Positions 7,904 through 16,432 of a stretch of 64,000 bases of DNA are shown piece by piece (within the stretch, counting starts at the first letter, position 1; the number at the start of each line of letters is the position of its first letter). The position numbers and the translations under genes were made by a program. The stretch spans positions 372,001 through 436,000 of the forward strand of contig CAWFDX010000002.1 in assembly GCA_963814645.1 (NCBI GenBank). Reading direction: 5' to 3'. A model generated the notes under the pieces. It did not search any database. It was not told where the DNA came from and saw only the letters and a program-made list of their open reading frames with translations. Source of the DNA: RYN-230 sp963814645 (lineage in GTDB: Bacteria; Actinomycetota; Actinomycetes; Streptosporangiales; Streptosporangiaceae).

Positions 7904-9256
7904 ATGCTCGAGGAGCTGCGCGCGGCCGACGTCACCACCCCGGCGGTGGTGCTCAAGCTGGACCCGAACGTGCTGCACCACGGCGGGCTCGGGGTGATCC
8001 GCAGCCTGGGCCGGCTCGGCGTGCCGGTGTACGGGGTGCACGAGGGCCGGTGGGCGCCCGCGGCCAGCTCCCGTTACCTGGCCGGCCGGGTGTTCTGGCA
8101 GCCGCCGCCGGACGACGTGGACCGGATCACCGCCGGGCTGCTCGGCCTGGCCGGCCGGATCGGCCGCCCCGCGGTGCTCCTGCCCACCGACGATGCGGGC
8201 GCGATCTTCCTGGCCGAGCACGGCGGGCCGCTGCGGGACAGGTTCCTGTTCGCCGACCCGCCCGCGGAGCTGCCCCGCCAGGTGGCGGGCAAGTACTCAC
8301 TGTTCCAGCTGTGCCGGGACCTGGGCGTGCCCAGCCCGCGGGCCACGATGGCCTGGTCGGCCGGGGAGGCCGCGGACTTCGCGGCCACGGCGGGCTTCCC
8401 GGTCATCGGCAAGCTGACCACCCCGTGGCGGGCGGCCGGGTGCCACGACGGGCCGCCGCTGCGCAGCACCACGATCATCCGCGACCGGGCCGAGCTGGCC
8501 GAGGCCTGGCTGCGCTGCACCGAGGCCGGGCTCGGCCTGATGCTCCAGGAGTACCTGCCCGGCGGCCCCGGCCAGGACTGGTTCTTCCACGGCTACTGCG
8601 ACACGGCGGGGCGCTGCCAGCCCGCGTTCACCGGGGTCAAGGACCGGTCCTACCCGGCGTATGCCGGGCTGACCAGCCTGGGCCACGCGGCGCCCAACAC
8701 CGAGCTGCGCGACCAGCTCACCGGGCTGCTCGCCGCGCTCGGCTTCCGCGGCATCGTCAACCTCGACCTGCGGTTCGACCCGCGGGACGGGCGGTACAAG
8801 CTGCTCGACTTCAACCCGCGGCTGGGCGCGCAGTTCCGGCTGTTCGAGGACACCGCGGGGGTGGACGTGGCCCGGGCCGCCTACCTCGACCTGACCGGCC
8901 AGCCGATGGCCGGGCGGGCCATGGTGGCGGGCCGCCGGTTCCTGGTGGAGAACTACGACCCGCTGGGCGCGGCCGGCTACTGGCGGGCCGGCCAGCTGCG
9001 GCTGACCTCGTGGGCGGCCTCGCTGCGCCGGGTGGACGAGCTGGCCTGGTTCGCCCGGGATGACCTGCGGCCATTCGGCCTGATGTGCCTGCGAATGGGC
9101 TGGCGGGCGGTCAGCCGGCCATGGACCCGGGGCTCGCCCGCGCAGCCACGCGCCGCGGGCGAGCCTCGCTATCGGCCCGGTCGCGGCCCGGCCCCAGCCG
9201 CCGCGCATGAGCACCGACCTGACGGCAGGTTTCTTCACGTGGGGGGTAAGGCATGA
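7904..9256 (+). CDS. ATP-grasp domain ligase
   Basis: 450 residues from ATG 7904 (GAGG just upstream; a further upstream ATG would overlap the previous gene). It has a pre-ATP-grasp region, then an ATP-grasp fold beginning near KYSLFQLCRDLGVPSP, a nucleotide-binding strand (LMLQEYLPGG), and the Mg-binding acidic/Asn motif VNLDLRFDP ... LLDFNPRLG. ATP-grasp enzymes join a carboxylate to an amine or thiol through an acyl phosphate. It follows immediately after the nucleotide-sugar dehydrogenase, so a plausible substrate is a sugar carboxylate (uronamide formation); this is inference. The last ~45 residues are Pro/Arg/Ala-rich and probably disordered. It overlaps the next gene by ATGA. Confidence 0.8.
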   Translation: MLEELRAADVTTPAVVLKLDPNVLHHGGLGVIRSLGRLGVPVYGVHEGRWAPAASSRYLAGRVFWQPPPDDVDRITAGLLGLAGRIGRPAVLLPTDDAGAIFLAEHGGPLRDRFLFADPPAELPRQVAGKYSLFQLCRDLGVPSPRATMAWSAGEAADFAATAGFPVIGKLTTPWRAAGCHDGPPLRSTTIIRDRAELAEAWLRCTEAGLGLMLQEYLPGGPGQDWFFHGYCDTAGRCQPAFTGVKDRSYPAYAGLTSLGHAAPNTELRDQLTGLLAALGFRGIVNLDLRFDPRDGRYKLLDFNPRLGAQFRLFEDTAGVDVARAAYLDLTGQPMAGRAMVAGRRFLVENYDPLGAAGYWRAGQLRLTSWAASLRRVDELAWFARDDLRPFGLMCLRMGWRAVSRPWTRGSPAQPRAAGEPRYRPGRGPAPAAAHEHRPDGRFLHVGGKA

Positions 9257-10485
9257 CCGGTAGCACAGACGTAGCCATCGTGGGGGCGGGGCCGTATGGG
9301 CTGTCCGTCGCGGCACACCTGCGCCGCTCCGGGCTGAGTGTCCGGCAGTTCGGGCTGCCGATGCACCTGTGGCGGGCGAACATGCCACGCGGCATGTACC
9401 TCAAGTCGCAGGGCTTCGCGTCCAACCTGTCCGACCCGGACGCCGCGTTCACGCTGAGCGCGTTCTGCCGGTCATCCGGCCGCCCGTATGCCGACTACGG
9501 CCTGCCGGTGCCGCTGGACACGTTCGTCGCCTACGGCGCGTGGTTCCAGCAGGCGGCCGGGCTGGAGGTGACCGAGGTCATGGTCACCAGCCTGGCCGCC
9601 GCGGCGGGCGGCTACCAGCTCAGCCTGGCCGACGGGGGCACGGTGACCGCCCGCCAGGTGGTGCTGGCCATCGGCGTGGAGCACTTCGCCTACCTGCCCG
9701 CCGAGCTGGCCGGGCTGCCCGCCGCGGCGTGCACGCACAGCTCGGCGCACAACGACCTGGCCACGTTCCGCGGCCAGCGGGTGCTGGTCGTCGGGGCCGG
9801 CCAGTCGGCGCTGGAATCGGCCGCGCTGCTGCACGAGAGCGGAGCCGACGTGCGGATGGTGATGCGCAAGCAGCAGGTGGTGTGGAATGGCGCCCCGCTG
9901 GCCCTGGACCGGCCGCTGCTGCAGCGGCTGCGGGAACCGGAGGCCGGGCTCGGCTCCGGCTGGGGCACCTGGTTCTACTCCCGGCAGCCAGCCATGTTCC
10001 GGCACCTGCCCGAGTCCACCCGGATCTACCGGGCCCGGACCGCGCTCGGCCCGGCCGGGGCCAGCTGGCTGCGCGGCCGGGTGGAGGGTGAGTTCCCGAT
10101 CCTGGCCGGCCACTCGCTGGCCGGGGCGGCTAGCGGGCCGGACGGGGTCCGGCTGGCCGTCACCGACAGCGCCGGGCAGCGCACCGAGCTGGCCGCCGAC
10201 CACATCATCGCGGCCACCGGCTACCGGCCGGACCTGAGCCGGCTGTCCGTCCTCGGCCCCGAGCTGCGGGCCGGGCTGCGCACGGTGGCCCGCACCCCGG
10301 CGCTGGACCGCGACTACCAGACCAGCGCGCCCGGGCTGTACGTGGTCGGCCCGGGTGTCGCGCCGACGTTCGGACCGGTGATGCGGTTCGTGTATGGCAC
10401 GGATCACGCGGCGCGGACCGTGGCGCGGCGGGTCTCCGCCGCGGCCGGCCAGCGCGCCGACCTGACAGTGGGGGCGCCGCAGTGA
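9253..10485 (+). CDS. FAD/NAD(P)-binding flavoprotein monooxygenase-like oxidoreductase
   Basis: 410 residues from ATG 9253, inside the ATGA overlap with the ligase gene. Two dinucleotide-binding motifs are clear: GAGPYGLSVAAHL at the N-terminus for FAD and VVGAGQSALESAALL near residue 180 for NAD(P). A conserved late ATGYRPDLS segment is typical of class B flavoprotein monooxygenases and N-hydroxylases. The reaction is unknown. Its position among polysaccharide genes suggests oxidation or N-hydroxylation of a sugar or its amide substituent. A thioredoxin-reductase-like disulfide chemistry is unlikely because no CxxC is present. Confidence 0.78.
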   Translation: MTGSTDVAIVGAGPYGLSVAAHLRRSGLSVRQFGLPMHLWRANMPRGMYLKSQGFASNLSDPDAAFTLSAFCRSSGRPYADYGLPVPLDTFVAYGAWFQQAAGLEVTEVMVTSLAAAAGGYQLSLADGGTVTARQVVLAIGVEHFAYLPAELAGLPAAACTHSSAHNDLATFRGQRVLVVGAGQSALESAALLHESGADVRMVMRKQQVVWNGAPLALDRPLLQRLREPEAGLGSGWGTWFYSRQPAMFRHLPESTRIYRARTALGPAGASWLRGRVEGEFPILAGHSLAGAASGPDGVRLAVTDSAGQRTELAADHIIAATGYRPDLSRLSVLGPELRAGLRTVARTPALDRDYQTSAPGLYVVGPGVAPTFGPVMRFVYGTDHAARTVARRVSAAAGQRADLTVGAPQ

Positions 10486-11951
10486 GCAGGACACCGCAGC
10501 TGGCCGGGCGCCGGCCGGCCAGGACCACCCCGGCGGACGGCCCGGACATGGGCCAGCCGGGCCCGGACGGCCCGGCCCCGGGCCCCGACCAGGGCCGCCC
10601 GGGGCCGGGCCGCCCGGAGATGAACCACGGAGCGGGACGGGATGGCGGCGCGCGGTTGGCCGCGGCCGGCCTGCCGCTGGCCGACCTGCTGACGCTGGCC
10701 GCCGTAGCTGGCGGCGGGCTGCTGCTCAGCGGGCTGCCCGGCTGGCTGCTGGCCGGCTACGCGGCGGGTGTGTTCGCCGGGCTGTATGTGCTGGGACTGC
10801 ACCGGCTGCGGATCTGCCTGCGGGTGGCCGACCAGGCCGGCCGCATTACGGTCGCGGCGGCCCTGCCCGGGTTGCTGGTACTGCCCTGGGCGGCCGATCC
10901 GGTCCAGCTGCTCCAGCTGATCGCGGTCACCGCGGTGGCGCTGATCGCGGTCCGCACGGCCGGCGCCGCCGCGCTGCGCGCGGCACACCGCCGTGGCCGG
11001 CTGACCGAGCGGGCCGTGCTGGCCGGAGCGGGCCCGGCCAGCGAGCAACTGGCCCGGCTGCTGCGTGAGCATCCCGAGCTGGGGCTGCGGGCCACCAGCT
11101 GCGCCTCGGTGGCGGACCTGGCCGGGCTGGCCGGGCGGCACCGGGCCAGCCGGGTCATCGTGGCCGGCCTGGACGGCGACCAGCCCGCCGCGGCCGCGGC
11201 GCTGCGCGCCTGCCGTCAGCTCGGCGCGGACGTGTGCGTGCTGCCCCGGCTCAGCGAGCTGGGCATGGCCGTGCCGGCCGGCTGCCTGGACGAGGTGTGG
11301 GGGGTGCCGCTGATCCCGTTGCGGCGGGCCGGCCGGCTCAGCCCCGGCCGGGTGGCCAAGCGGGCGGTGGATGTCGGGGCCGCGCTGGCCGCGCTGGCCA
11401 TCACCGGGCCGGTGCTCGCGGCGGCCGCAGTGGTGGTGCGTCTCCGGCTGCCCCGCCCGGTGCTGTTCCGCCAGGTCCGCGTCGTGGGCGGCGGAAAGCT
11501 GGCCGAGATCGTCAAGCTGCGCACGCTGGGCCAGCACGGCGACCCGGACACCGCCTGGCGGGTGCCCGACGAGAAGTGCGGCCCGCTGGGCCGGTTCCTC
11601 CGCATTACCCACGTCGACGAGCTGCCGCAACTGGTCAGTGTGCTGCGCGGGGACATGTCCCTGGTCGGCCCGCGCCCGGAGCGGCCGCACTACACCCGCC
11701 AGTTCAGCCAGGACATCCCGGGTTACGCGGCCCGGCAGCGGATGCCGGCCGGGATGACCGGCTGGGCCCAGGTGCACGGGCTGAACGGCGACACCTCGAT
11801 CACCGACCGGGCCCGGTTCGACAACGCCTACATCGAGTACTGGTCGTTCTGGCTCGATCTGGTGATCCTGGCCCGCACCGTGACCAGCGTGACGGCGGAA
11901 GCAGCAGGCGAGCTGCGTGACCGGAGTTCCCACCGAGGAGGCCGAGTATGA
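10482..11951 (+). CDS. polyprenyl-phosphate sugar-1-phosphate transferase (initiating glycosyltransferase)
   Basis: 489 residues from GTG 10482 (GTGA overlap). An ATG at 10620 is a weaker alternative and would remove a 46-residue Pro/Gly-rich leader. Several N-terminal membrane helices lead into a CoA-binding-like domain, then the bacterial sugar transferase domain from about residue 285: KRAVDVGAALAAL membrane re-entrant helix, VLFRQVRV, VKLRTLGQ, ITHVDELPQL, MSLVGPRPE, GMTGWAQVHGLNG. WbaP/CpsE-type enzymes place the first sugar phosphate on undecaprenyl phosphate, starting the repeat unit at the membrane. This gene therefore marks the operon as a lipid-linked exopolysaccharide pathway. Confidence 0.9.
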   Translation: MSRTPQLAGRRPARTTPADGPDMGQPGPDGPAPGPDQGRPGPGRPEMNHGAGRDGGARLAAAGLPLADLLTLAAVAGGGLLLSGLPGWLLAGYAAGVFAGLYVLGLHRLRICLRVADQAGRITVAAALPGLLVLPWAADPVQLLQLIAVTAVALIAVRTAGAAALRAAHRRGRLTERAVLAGAGPASEQLARLLREHPELGLRATSCASVADLAGLAGRHRASRVIVAGLDGDQPAAAAALRACRQLGADVCVLPRLSELGMAVPAGCLDEVWGVPLIPLRRAGRLSPGRVAKRAVDVGAALAALAITGPVLAAAAVVVRLRLPRPVLFRQVRVVGGGKLAEIVKLRTLGQHGDPDTAWRVPDEKCGPLGRFLRITHVDELPQLVSVLRGDMSLVGPRPERPHYTRQFSQDIPGYAARQRMPAGMTGWAQVHGLNGDTSITDRARFDNAYIEYWSFWLDLVILARTVTSVTAEAAGELRDRSSHRGGRV

Positions 11952-13093
11952 AGGTCCTGCATGTGATCACCGGCCTGGGGGTCGGCGGCGCGGAACACCA
12001 GCTCCGGTCGATCCTGCAGCACACCCGGCACGAGTCCGACGTGGTGACCCTGTACAACCCGGGGCCGGTCGCGGACATGATCCGGGCCGATGGCGGGTCG
12101 GTGCGGGACCTCGGGATGACCAGCAACACGCAGATCTCCGCGCTGTTCCGGCTGCGCCGGCTGATCCGGGCCGGCCGCTACGACGTGGTGCACGCCCACC
12201 TGTACCGGTCCCAGATCTACGGGCGGCCCGCGGCCTGGCTGGCCGCCACCCCGGTGATCCTGAGCACCGAGCACTCGATCGGCGAGACGCACCTGGAGCG
12301 CAGGCCGATGACACCGGGTGTCCGGGCGCTGTACCTGGGCACCGAGTTCCTGTCCGACATCACGATCGCGGTGTCCCCGGCGGTCCGCGAGCGGCTGCTC
12401 AAGTGGGGGGTCCGGGACCGCCGGATGACCGTCATCGCGAACGGCGTGGACATGCAACGGGTCGCGTTCGACGAGCACGCCAGGGACCGGGTCCGGGCCG
12501 AGTTCGGCATCGGCGCGGACGTCTACCTGATCGGGGTGCTCGGCCGTCTCGACCCGAACAAGCAGTTCGACATGGTCATCGAGGCGTCGGCGCCGCTGCT
12601 CGGCGACGACGTCAAGCTGCTCATCGTGGGCAAGGGCAACGAGCGGGACCACCTGGAGCAGGTCGCCCGCGACCGCGGCGTGGCCGGTCAGGTGATCTTC
12701 GCCGGGGAGCGGCACGACGTCGCCGACATGCTGTCCGCGATGGACCTGTTCGTGGCGTCCTCCAAGCAGGAGACGTTCGGCCTGTCCGTGCTGGAAGGGC
12801 TGGCCAACGGGCTGCCCGTGCTGTACACCGCCTGCCCGGCCCTGGACGGCCTGGCGGTGACCCGGGCCGGCCAGGTGCCGCAGGCCGCGGCCGGGATACG
12901 CGACGCCATGGCGGCCGAACTGGCGGCCGGCCAGCGGCCGCGGATCGCCGAGCCGGCGGTGGAGAAGGAGTACAGCATCGAGGCCGTCACCGCGCGGATT
13001 GACGACCTGTACGAGCACCTGGCCGCCCGCCGCCGGTGGCGGACCGTGCTCCGGGCCATGGGGCCGCGGGCGGGGGCGGGGGGATCGCGATGA
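11948..13093 (+). CDS. glycosyltransferase family 4
   Basis: 381 residues from ATG 11948 in the ATGA overlap with the initiating transferase. It has a GT-B fold: an N-terminal acceptor half starting HVITGLGVGGAEHQL and VVHAHLYRSQIYG, and a C-terminal nucleotide-sugar half starting VLGRLDPNKQFDMV with the ETFGLSVLEGLANGLPVL nucleotide-sugar motif (EX7E type) around residue 280. It is a retaining transferase likely adding a sugar to the lipid-linked intermediate. Donor and acceptor cannot be read from sequence. Confidence 0.88.
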   Translation: MKVLHVITGLGVGGAEHQLRSILQHTRHESDVVTLYNPGPVADMIRADGGSVRDLGMTSNTQISALFRLRRLIRAGRYDVVHAHLYRSQIYGRPAAWLAATPVILSTEHSIGETHLERRPMTPGVRALYLGTEFLSDITIAVSPAVRERLLKWGVRDRRMTVIANGVDMQRVAFDEHARDRVRAEFGIGADVYLIGVLGRLDPNKQFDMVIEASAPLLGDDVKLLIVGKGNERDHLEQVARDRGVAGQVIFAGERHDVADMLSAMDLFVASSKQETFGLSVLEGLANGLPVLYTACPALDGLAVTRAGQVPQAAAGIRDAMAAELAAGQRPRIAEPAVEKEYSIEAVTARIDDLYEHLAARRRWRTVLRAMGPRAGAGGSR

Positions 13094-14067
13094 GGTGCTT
13101 CATCACCGGCGCGGCCGGCTTCATCGGCTCGCATCTGGCCGAGGAACTGGTGGCCGCCGGGCACGACGTGACCGGGCTCGACGACCTGAGCACCGGGCGG
13201 CTGGACAACCTGCGCCCGGTGGCCGGCCATCCCCGCTTCCGCCTCGTCGAAGGGTCGATCCTGGACGCGGCCACGGTCACTAACCTGGCCAGCGGGGCGG
13301 ACTGGGTGTTCCACCTGGCCGCCGCGGTGGGCGCGTTCGTCATCCGGGACCGGGCGCTGGACAGCCTGCGGACCAACATCCACGGCACGGAGCACGTGGT
13401 GACCGCCGCGCAGGCCAGCGGGGCCCGGCTGCTGGTCGCATCCACCAGCGAGATCTACGGGAAGAACACCAAGATCGGGCTGCGCGAGGACGACGACCGG
13501 GTGATCGGCTCGCCGCTCAAGTCGCGGTGGAGCTACGCCGAGGCCAAGGCCATCGACGAGAGCCTGGTCAACTGTTACGTCCGGGAGCGTGGCCTGCGCG
13601 CGGTGATCGTCCGGTTCTTCAACACGGTCGGACCGCGGCAGACCGGCCGCTACGGGATGGTCATCCCGCGCTTCGTCCGGCAGGCCCTGGCCGGCCAGCC
13701 GCTGACCGTGTTCGGCACTGGCCAGCAGGTGCGCTGCTTCTGCGACGTGCGGGACGTGGTGTCCGCGCTGCCCCGGCTGATCGCTGCCGACCGGGCCTGC
13801 GGCCGGGCGGTGAACGTGGGCAGCACCGAGCAGGTCAGCATCGAGGACCTGGCCCGCCGGGTGATCAGGCTGACCAGGTCGGCCAGCGGCATAACCCGGG
13901 CCTCCTACCTGGCGGCGTACGGCGCGGGCTACGAGGACCTGGAGCGCCGGGTGCCAGACTGCACCCTCGCCGCCGACCTGGTCGGGTTCGCCGCGACCCG
14001 GAACCTGGACGAGATCATCCAGGCGGTCGCGGCCGAGCAGTCATCCGCCCGGCAGGCGGCGGCGTAA
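13090..14067 (+). CDS. NAD-dependent nucleotide-sugar epimerase/dehydratase
   Basis: 325 residues from ATG 13090 (ATGA overlap; an upstream in-frame start lies deep inside the previous gene and adds no homologous sequence). It is an extended SDR enzyme with the N-terminal Rossmann motif GAAGFIGSHLAEEL, the catalytic Ser/Thr segment VASTSEIYG, and YxxxK as YAEAK near residue 157. FNTVGPRQTGRYGMVIPRFV is typical of UDP-glucose 4-epimerase or UDP-glucuronate decarboxylase-like enzymes. It likely makes or interconverts a nucleotide sugar for this operon. Exact specificity unknown. Confidence 0.87.
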   Translation: MRCFITGAAGFIGSHLAEELVAAGHDVTGLDDLSTGRLDNLRPVAGHPRFRLVEGSILDAATVTNLASGADWVFHLAAAVGAFVIRDRALDSLRTNIHGTEHVVTAAQASGARLLVASTSEIYGKNTKIGLREDDDRVIGSPLKSRWSYAEAKAIDESLVNCYVRERGLRAVIVRFFNTVGPRQTGRYGMVIPRFVRQALAGQPLTVFGTGQQVRCFCDVRDVVSALPRLIAADRACGRAVNVGSTEQVSIEDLARRVIRLTRSASGITRASYLAAYGAGYEDLERRVPDCTLAADLVGFAATRNLDEIIQAVAAEQSSARQAAA

Positions 14068-14099
14068 TCAGGACGACATCGGGCATGAGGGCTTAAAAC

Positions 14100-15203
14100 A
14101 TGCCGATCACGACAGGGACGGCAGACACGGGGATGGCGGGGGCAGCAAAAACGGCGTACGGCACTGACGGCCGCGCGCCAGACACGCTGCCCGGCCGGTC
14201 CCGCCATGCTGGGTCCCGCCATCCCATGGCCGGGCCCGCGTGGCTGGCCGCCGTGCTGGCCCACCGGGACGCGGTGACCGAGGTGTCGCCGTGGATGTAC
14301 GGCCTGGCCGCGAACGGCCAGATCGAGACGCAGTACCCCACCGGGCAGGCGGCCGCGGTGGCCCGGGACATCGAGCGGCTGCGTGCGGCCGGCCTGCGGC
14401 TGGTGCCGTCCATCGCGAACATCACCGATGGCAAGTGGGCCTACCAGCCGGCAGGCCGGATGCTGCATTCACCAGCCCTGATGGCCCGGCAGGTAGCCGC
14501 CATCGTGGCCCTGGTGCAACGCCATGACTACGCCGGCGTTGATATTGATTATGAGAACCTGCACGCCGGGGACCGCCAGGCGTTCAGCACGTTCATCCGC
14601 GATCTGGCCGCCGCGCTGCACGCGCACGGCAAGCTGCTCTCGGTCGCGGTGTTCGCCAAAACCAGCAACGCGGGCACCGACCCGCGCAACGTGGCCCAGG
14701 ACTACGCGGCCATCGGCCGGGTCGCCGACCAGGTGCGGCTGATGGGCTACGACTACCACTGGGCCACCTCACCGCCAGGTCCGATCGCCCCGGTCGGCTG
14801 GATCCGGGCGGTGCTGCGCTACGCCAAGACGCAGATCCCGGCTAGCAAGATCATCCTTGGCATCCCGCTGTACGGCTACGCCTGGTCCGGCGGGCACGGC
14901 ACCGCGATCAGCTGGCTGCAGGCGCTCCGGCTGTCCCGGGAGTACCACGCGCCGCCGCGGTACAACGTGACCAGCCAGGCGCCGTGGTTCAGCTATACCG
15001 ACCGGGCCGGCCACAAGCACACCGTGTGGTTCGAGAACGAGGCCAGCTCGCGGGCCAAGTTCGACCTGGCCCAGGGGGCCGGCATCGCCGGGGTCTACCT
15101 GTGGATGTATGGCTATGAGGACGCCGGCACCTGGCCGGCGCTGAGCCAGGTGCTGCCCACCTCCGGGCCGCACGCGCTGAGCACGGCGAAGGCGGTGCCG
15201 TGA
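14100..15203 (+). CDS. glycoside hydrolase family 18 (chitinase/YaaH-like)
   Basis: 367 residues from ATG 14100 (GAGGG upstream). The catalytic DxDxE motif appears as GVDIDYENL near residue 145, with the acid Glu at its end. MGYDYHW and the late GVYLWMYGYED segment (active-site Trp) complete the TIM barrel. GH18 enzymes of this type cut beta-1,4-linked N-acetylhexosamine chains. No signal peptide or LysM domain is visible, unlike many spore YaaH proteins, so export is unclear. The N-terminal 40 residues are low-complexity. Within an exopolysaccharide operon a role in trimming an amino-sugar polymer is plausible. Confidence 0.84.
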   Translation: MPITTGTADTGMAGAAKTAYGTDGRAPDTLPGRSRHAGSRHPMAGPAWLAAVLAHRDAVTEVSPWMYGLAANGQIETQYPTGQAAAVARDIERLRAAGLRLVPSIANITDGKWAYQPAGRMLHSPALMARQVAAIVALVQRHDYAGVDIDYENLHAGDRQAFSTFIRDLAAALHAHGKLLSVAVFAKTSNAGTDPRNVAQDYAAIGRVADQVRLMGYDYHWATSPPGPIAPVGWIRAVLRYAKTQIPASKIILGIPLYGYAWSGGHGTAISWLQALRLSREYHAPPRYNVTSQAPWFSYTDRAGHKHTVWFENEASSRAKFDLAQGAGIAGVYLWMYGYEDAGTWPALSQVLPTSGPHALSTAKAVP

Positions 15204-16432
15204 TGCCGTGGTGGGCGCTGGCCGTGCTGATGCTCGGGGCCAACTTCGCGCTGTGGGGGGCGATTGGCCTGATCCGGCTGGGAGAGTCGGCGGTGGCCCG
15301 GTGGTCCGCGGCCCGCGCGCTGCGGGCCGCTCCGGCGCCGGCCCAGCTGACCGCGGCCAGTCCCGGAACGAAGGGCAAACCTGGCGACCGGACGCCAGCC
15401 CGCCGGGCTAGACCTGCCCCGTCGCTGACCACCAGCGACGTGGCTGTGCTGATCCCGGCGCACAACGAGGCGCTGGTCATCGCGGACAGCCTGGCCGCGA
15501 TCATGGCCCTGGTGCCAGCCCGGAACGTGCACGTGGTGTCGGACGGGTCCACCGACGACACGGTGGCCATCGCCCGCCGGTCCGGCGCCCTGGTGATCTC
15601 CACCCAGGAGAACGTCGGCAAGGCCGGCGCGCTCGAGGAGGCCGTCGCCAGGTTCGGCCTGATCGACCGGTTCCCGGTGGTCATGCTGCTGGACGCGGAC
15701 ACCCGGGTGCTGCCGCACCTGGAGATGAACCCGCCCGGGCTGGTCATCGAGGACTTCAACATGACGTTCGAGGTGTACCAGAAGCGGCTGGGCAAGGTCG
15801 GCTTCACGCTGCGCGCGGTGGCGGTCACCCAGGACCCGGACAACCTGCACGACTACATCCGGCAGACCAAGCGGTGGGCGATCGGGCTGTGGCAGACCGT
15901 GAAGCGGCACCCGCCGCGGGCCAACCTCTTCACCGCCATGCTGGTCCTGCTGCTGCTCGAACTGATCACCTCCAGCGTGCTGTTCTTCCTGCTCTCGCTG
16001 GCGCTGCTGGTGCTGCTGGTCCCGGATCTGGCCGGCCAGGCGCTGTCCTGGCCCGCGTTCGGCGAGCTGCACTTGGCCGTGTCCACCCACCTCACGCTGA
16101 CCGCGGTGCTGTTCGGCGTGGTGCTCACGGACTTCCTGATCACCTGCGCGGTGGCCGTGCTGGAGCGCCAGCCCCGGCTGCTGCTGCTCGCTGTCTTTTT
16201 CCCATTCATGCGCATGCTGGACGCCGCCATCTCGCTGTACTCGGTCTCGGCGGCCTGGTTGTCGGTGTCCAGCGGCCGCTGGAAGAGCCCTGCCCGCCGC
16301 CCGGTGGGCCGGGCCACCGCGGCAGCGCTCCCCGCCGCCGGCGTGCCGGCCAGCGGCGCCTACCACGCTGGGACCAGAAATGAGCCGGGCACGCCGGCTC
16401 GGGTGGCGGAGGCTAGTCATGTATCTGGGTGA
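15200..16432 (+). CDS. membrane glycosyltransferase family 2 (appears internally shortened)
   Basis: 410 residues from GTG 15200 (GTGA overlap; ATG 15203 is equally possible). It is a processive-type GT2 with an N-terminal membrane helix, AVLIPAHNEALVI, SDGSTDDT, NVGKAGALEEAV, LLDADTRV (DxD, near residue 165), EDFNMTFE, QTKRW (QxxRW) and two C-terminal groups of membrane helices. In relatives such as PgaC/IcaA the DxD strand is separated from the ED motif by roughly 80-100 residues. Here only about 16 residues separate them, suggesting an in-frame deletion near 15704-15720. The enzyme may be non-functional; otherwise it would polymerise and move the chain across the membrane. Confidence 0.82.
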   Translation: MMPWWALAVLMLGANFALWGAIGLIRLGESAVARWSAARALRAAPAPAQLTAASPGTKGKPGDRTPARRARPAPSLTTSDVAVLIPAHNEALVIADSLAAIMALVPARNVHVVSDGSTDDTVAIARRSGALVISTQENVGKAGALEEAVARFGLIDRFPVVMLLDADTRVLPHLEMNPPGLVIEDFNMTFEVYQKRLGKVGFTLRAVAVTQDPDNLHDYIRQTKRWAIGLWQTVKRHPPRANLFTAMLVLLLLELITSSVLFFLLSLALLVLLVPDLAGQALSWPAFGELHLAVSTHLTLTAVLFGVVLTDFLITCAVAVLERQPRLLLLAVFFPFMRMLDAAISLYSVSAAWLSVSSGRWKSPARRPVGRATAAALPAAGVPASGAYHAGTRNEPGTPARVAEASHVSG

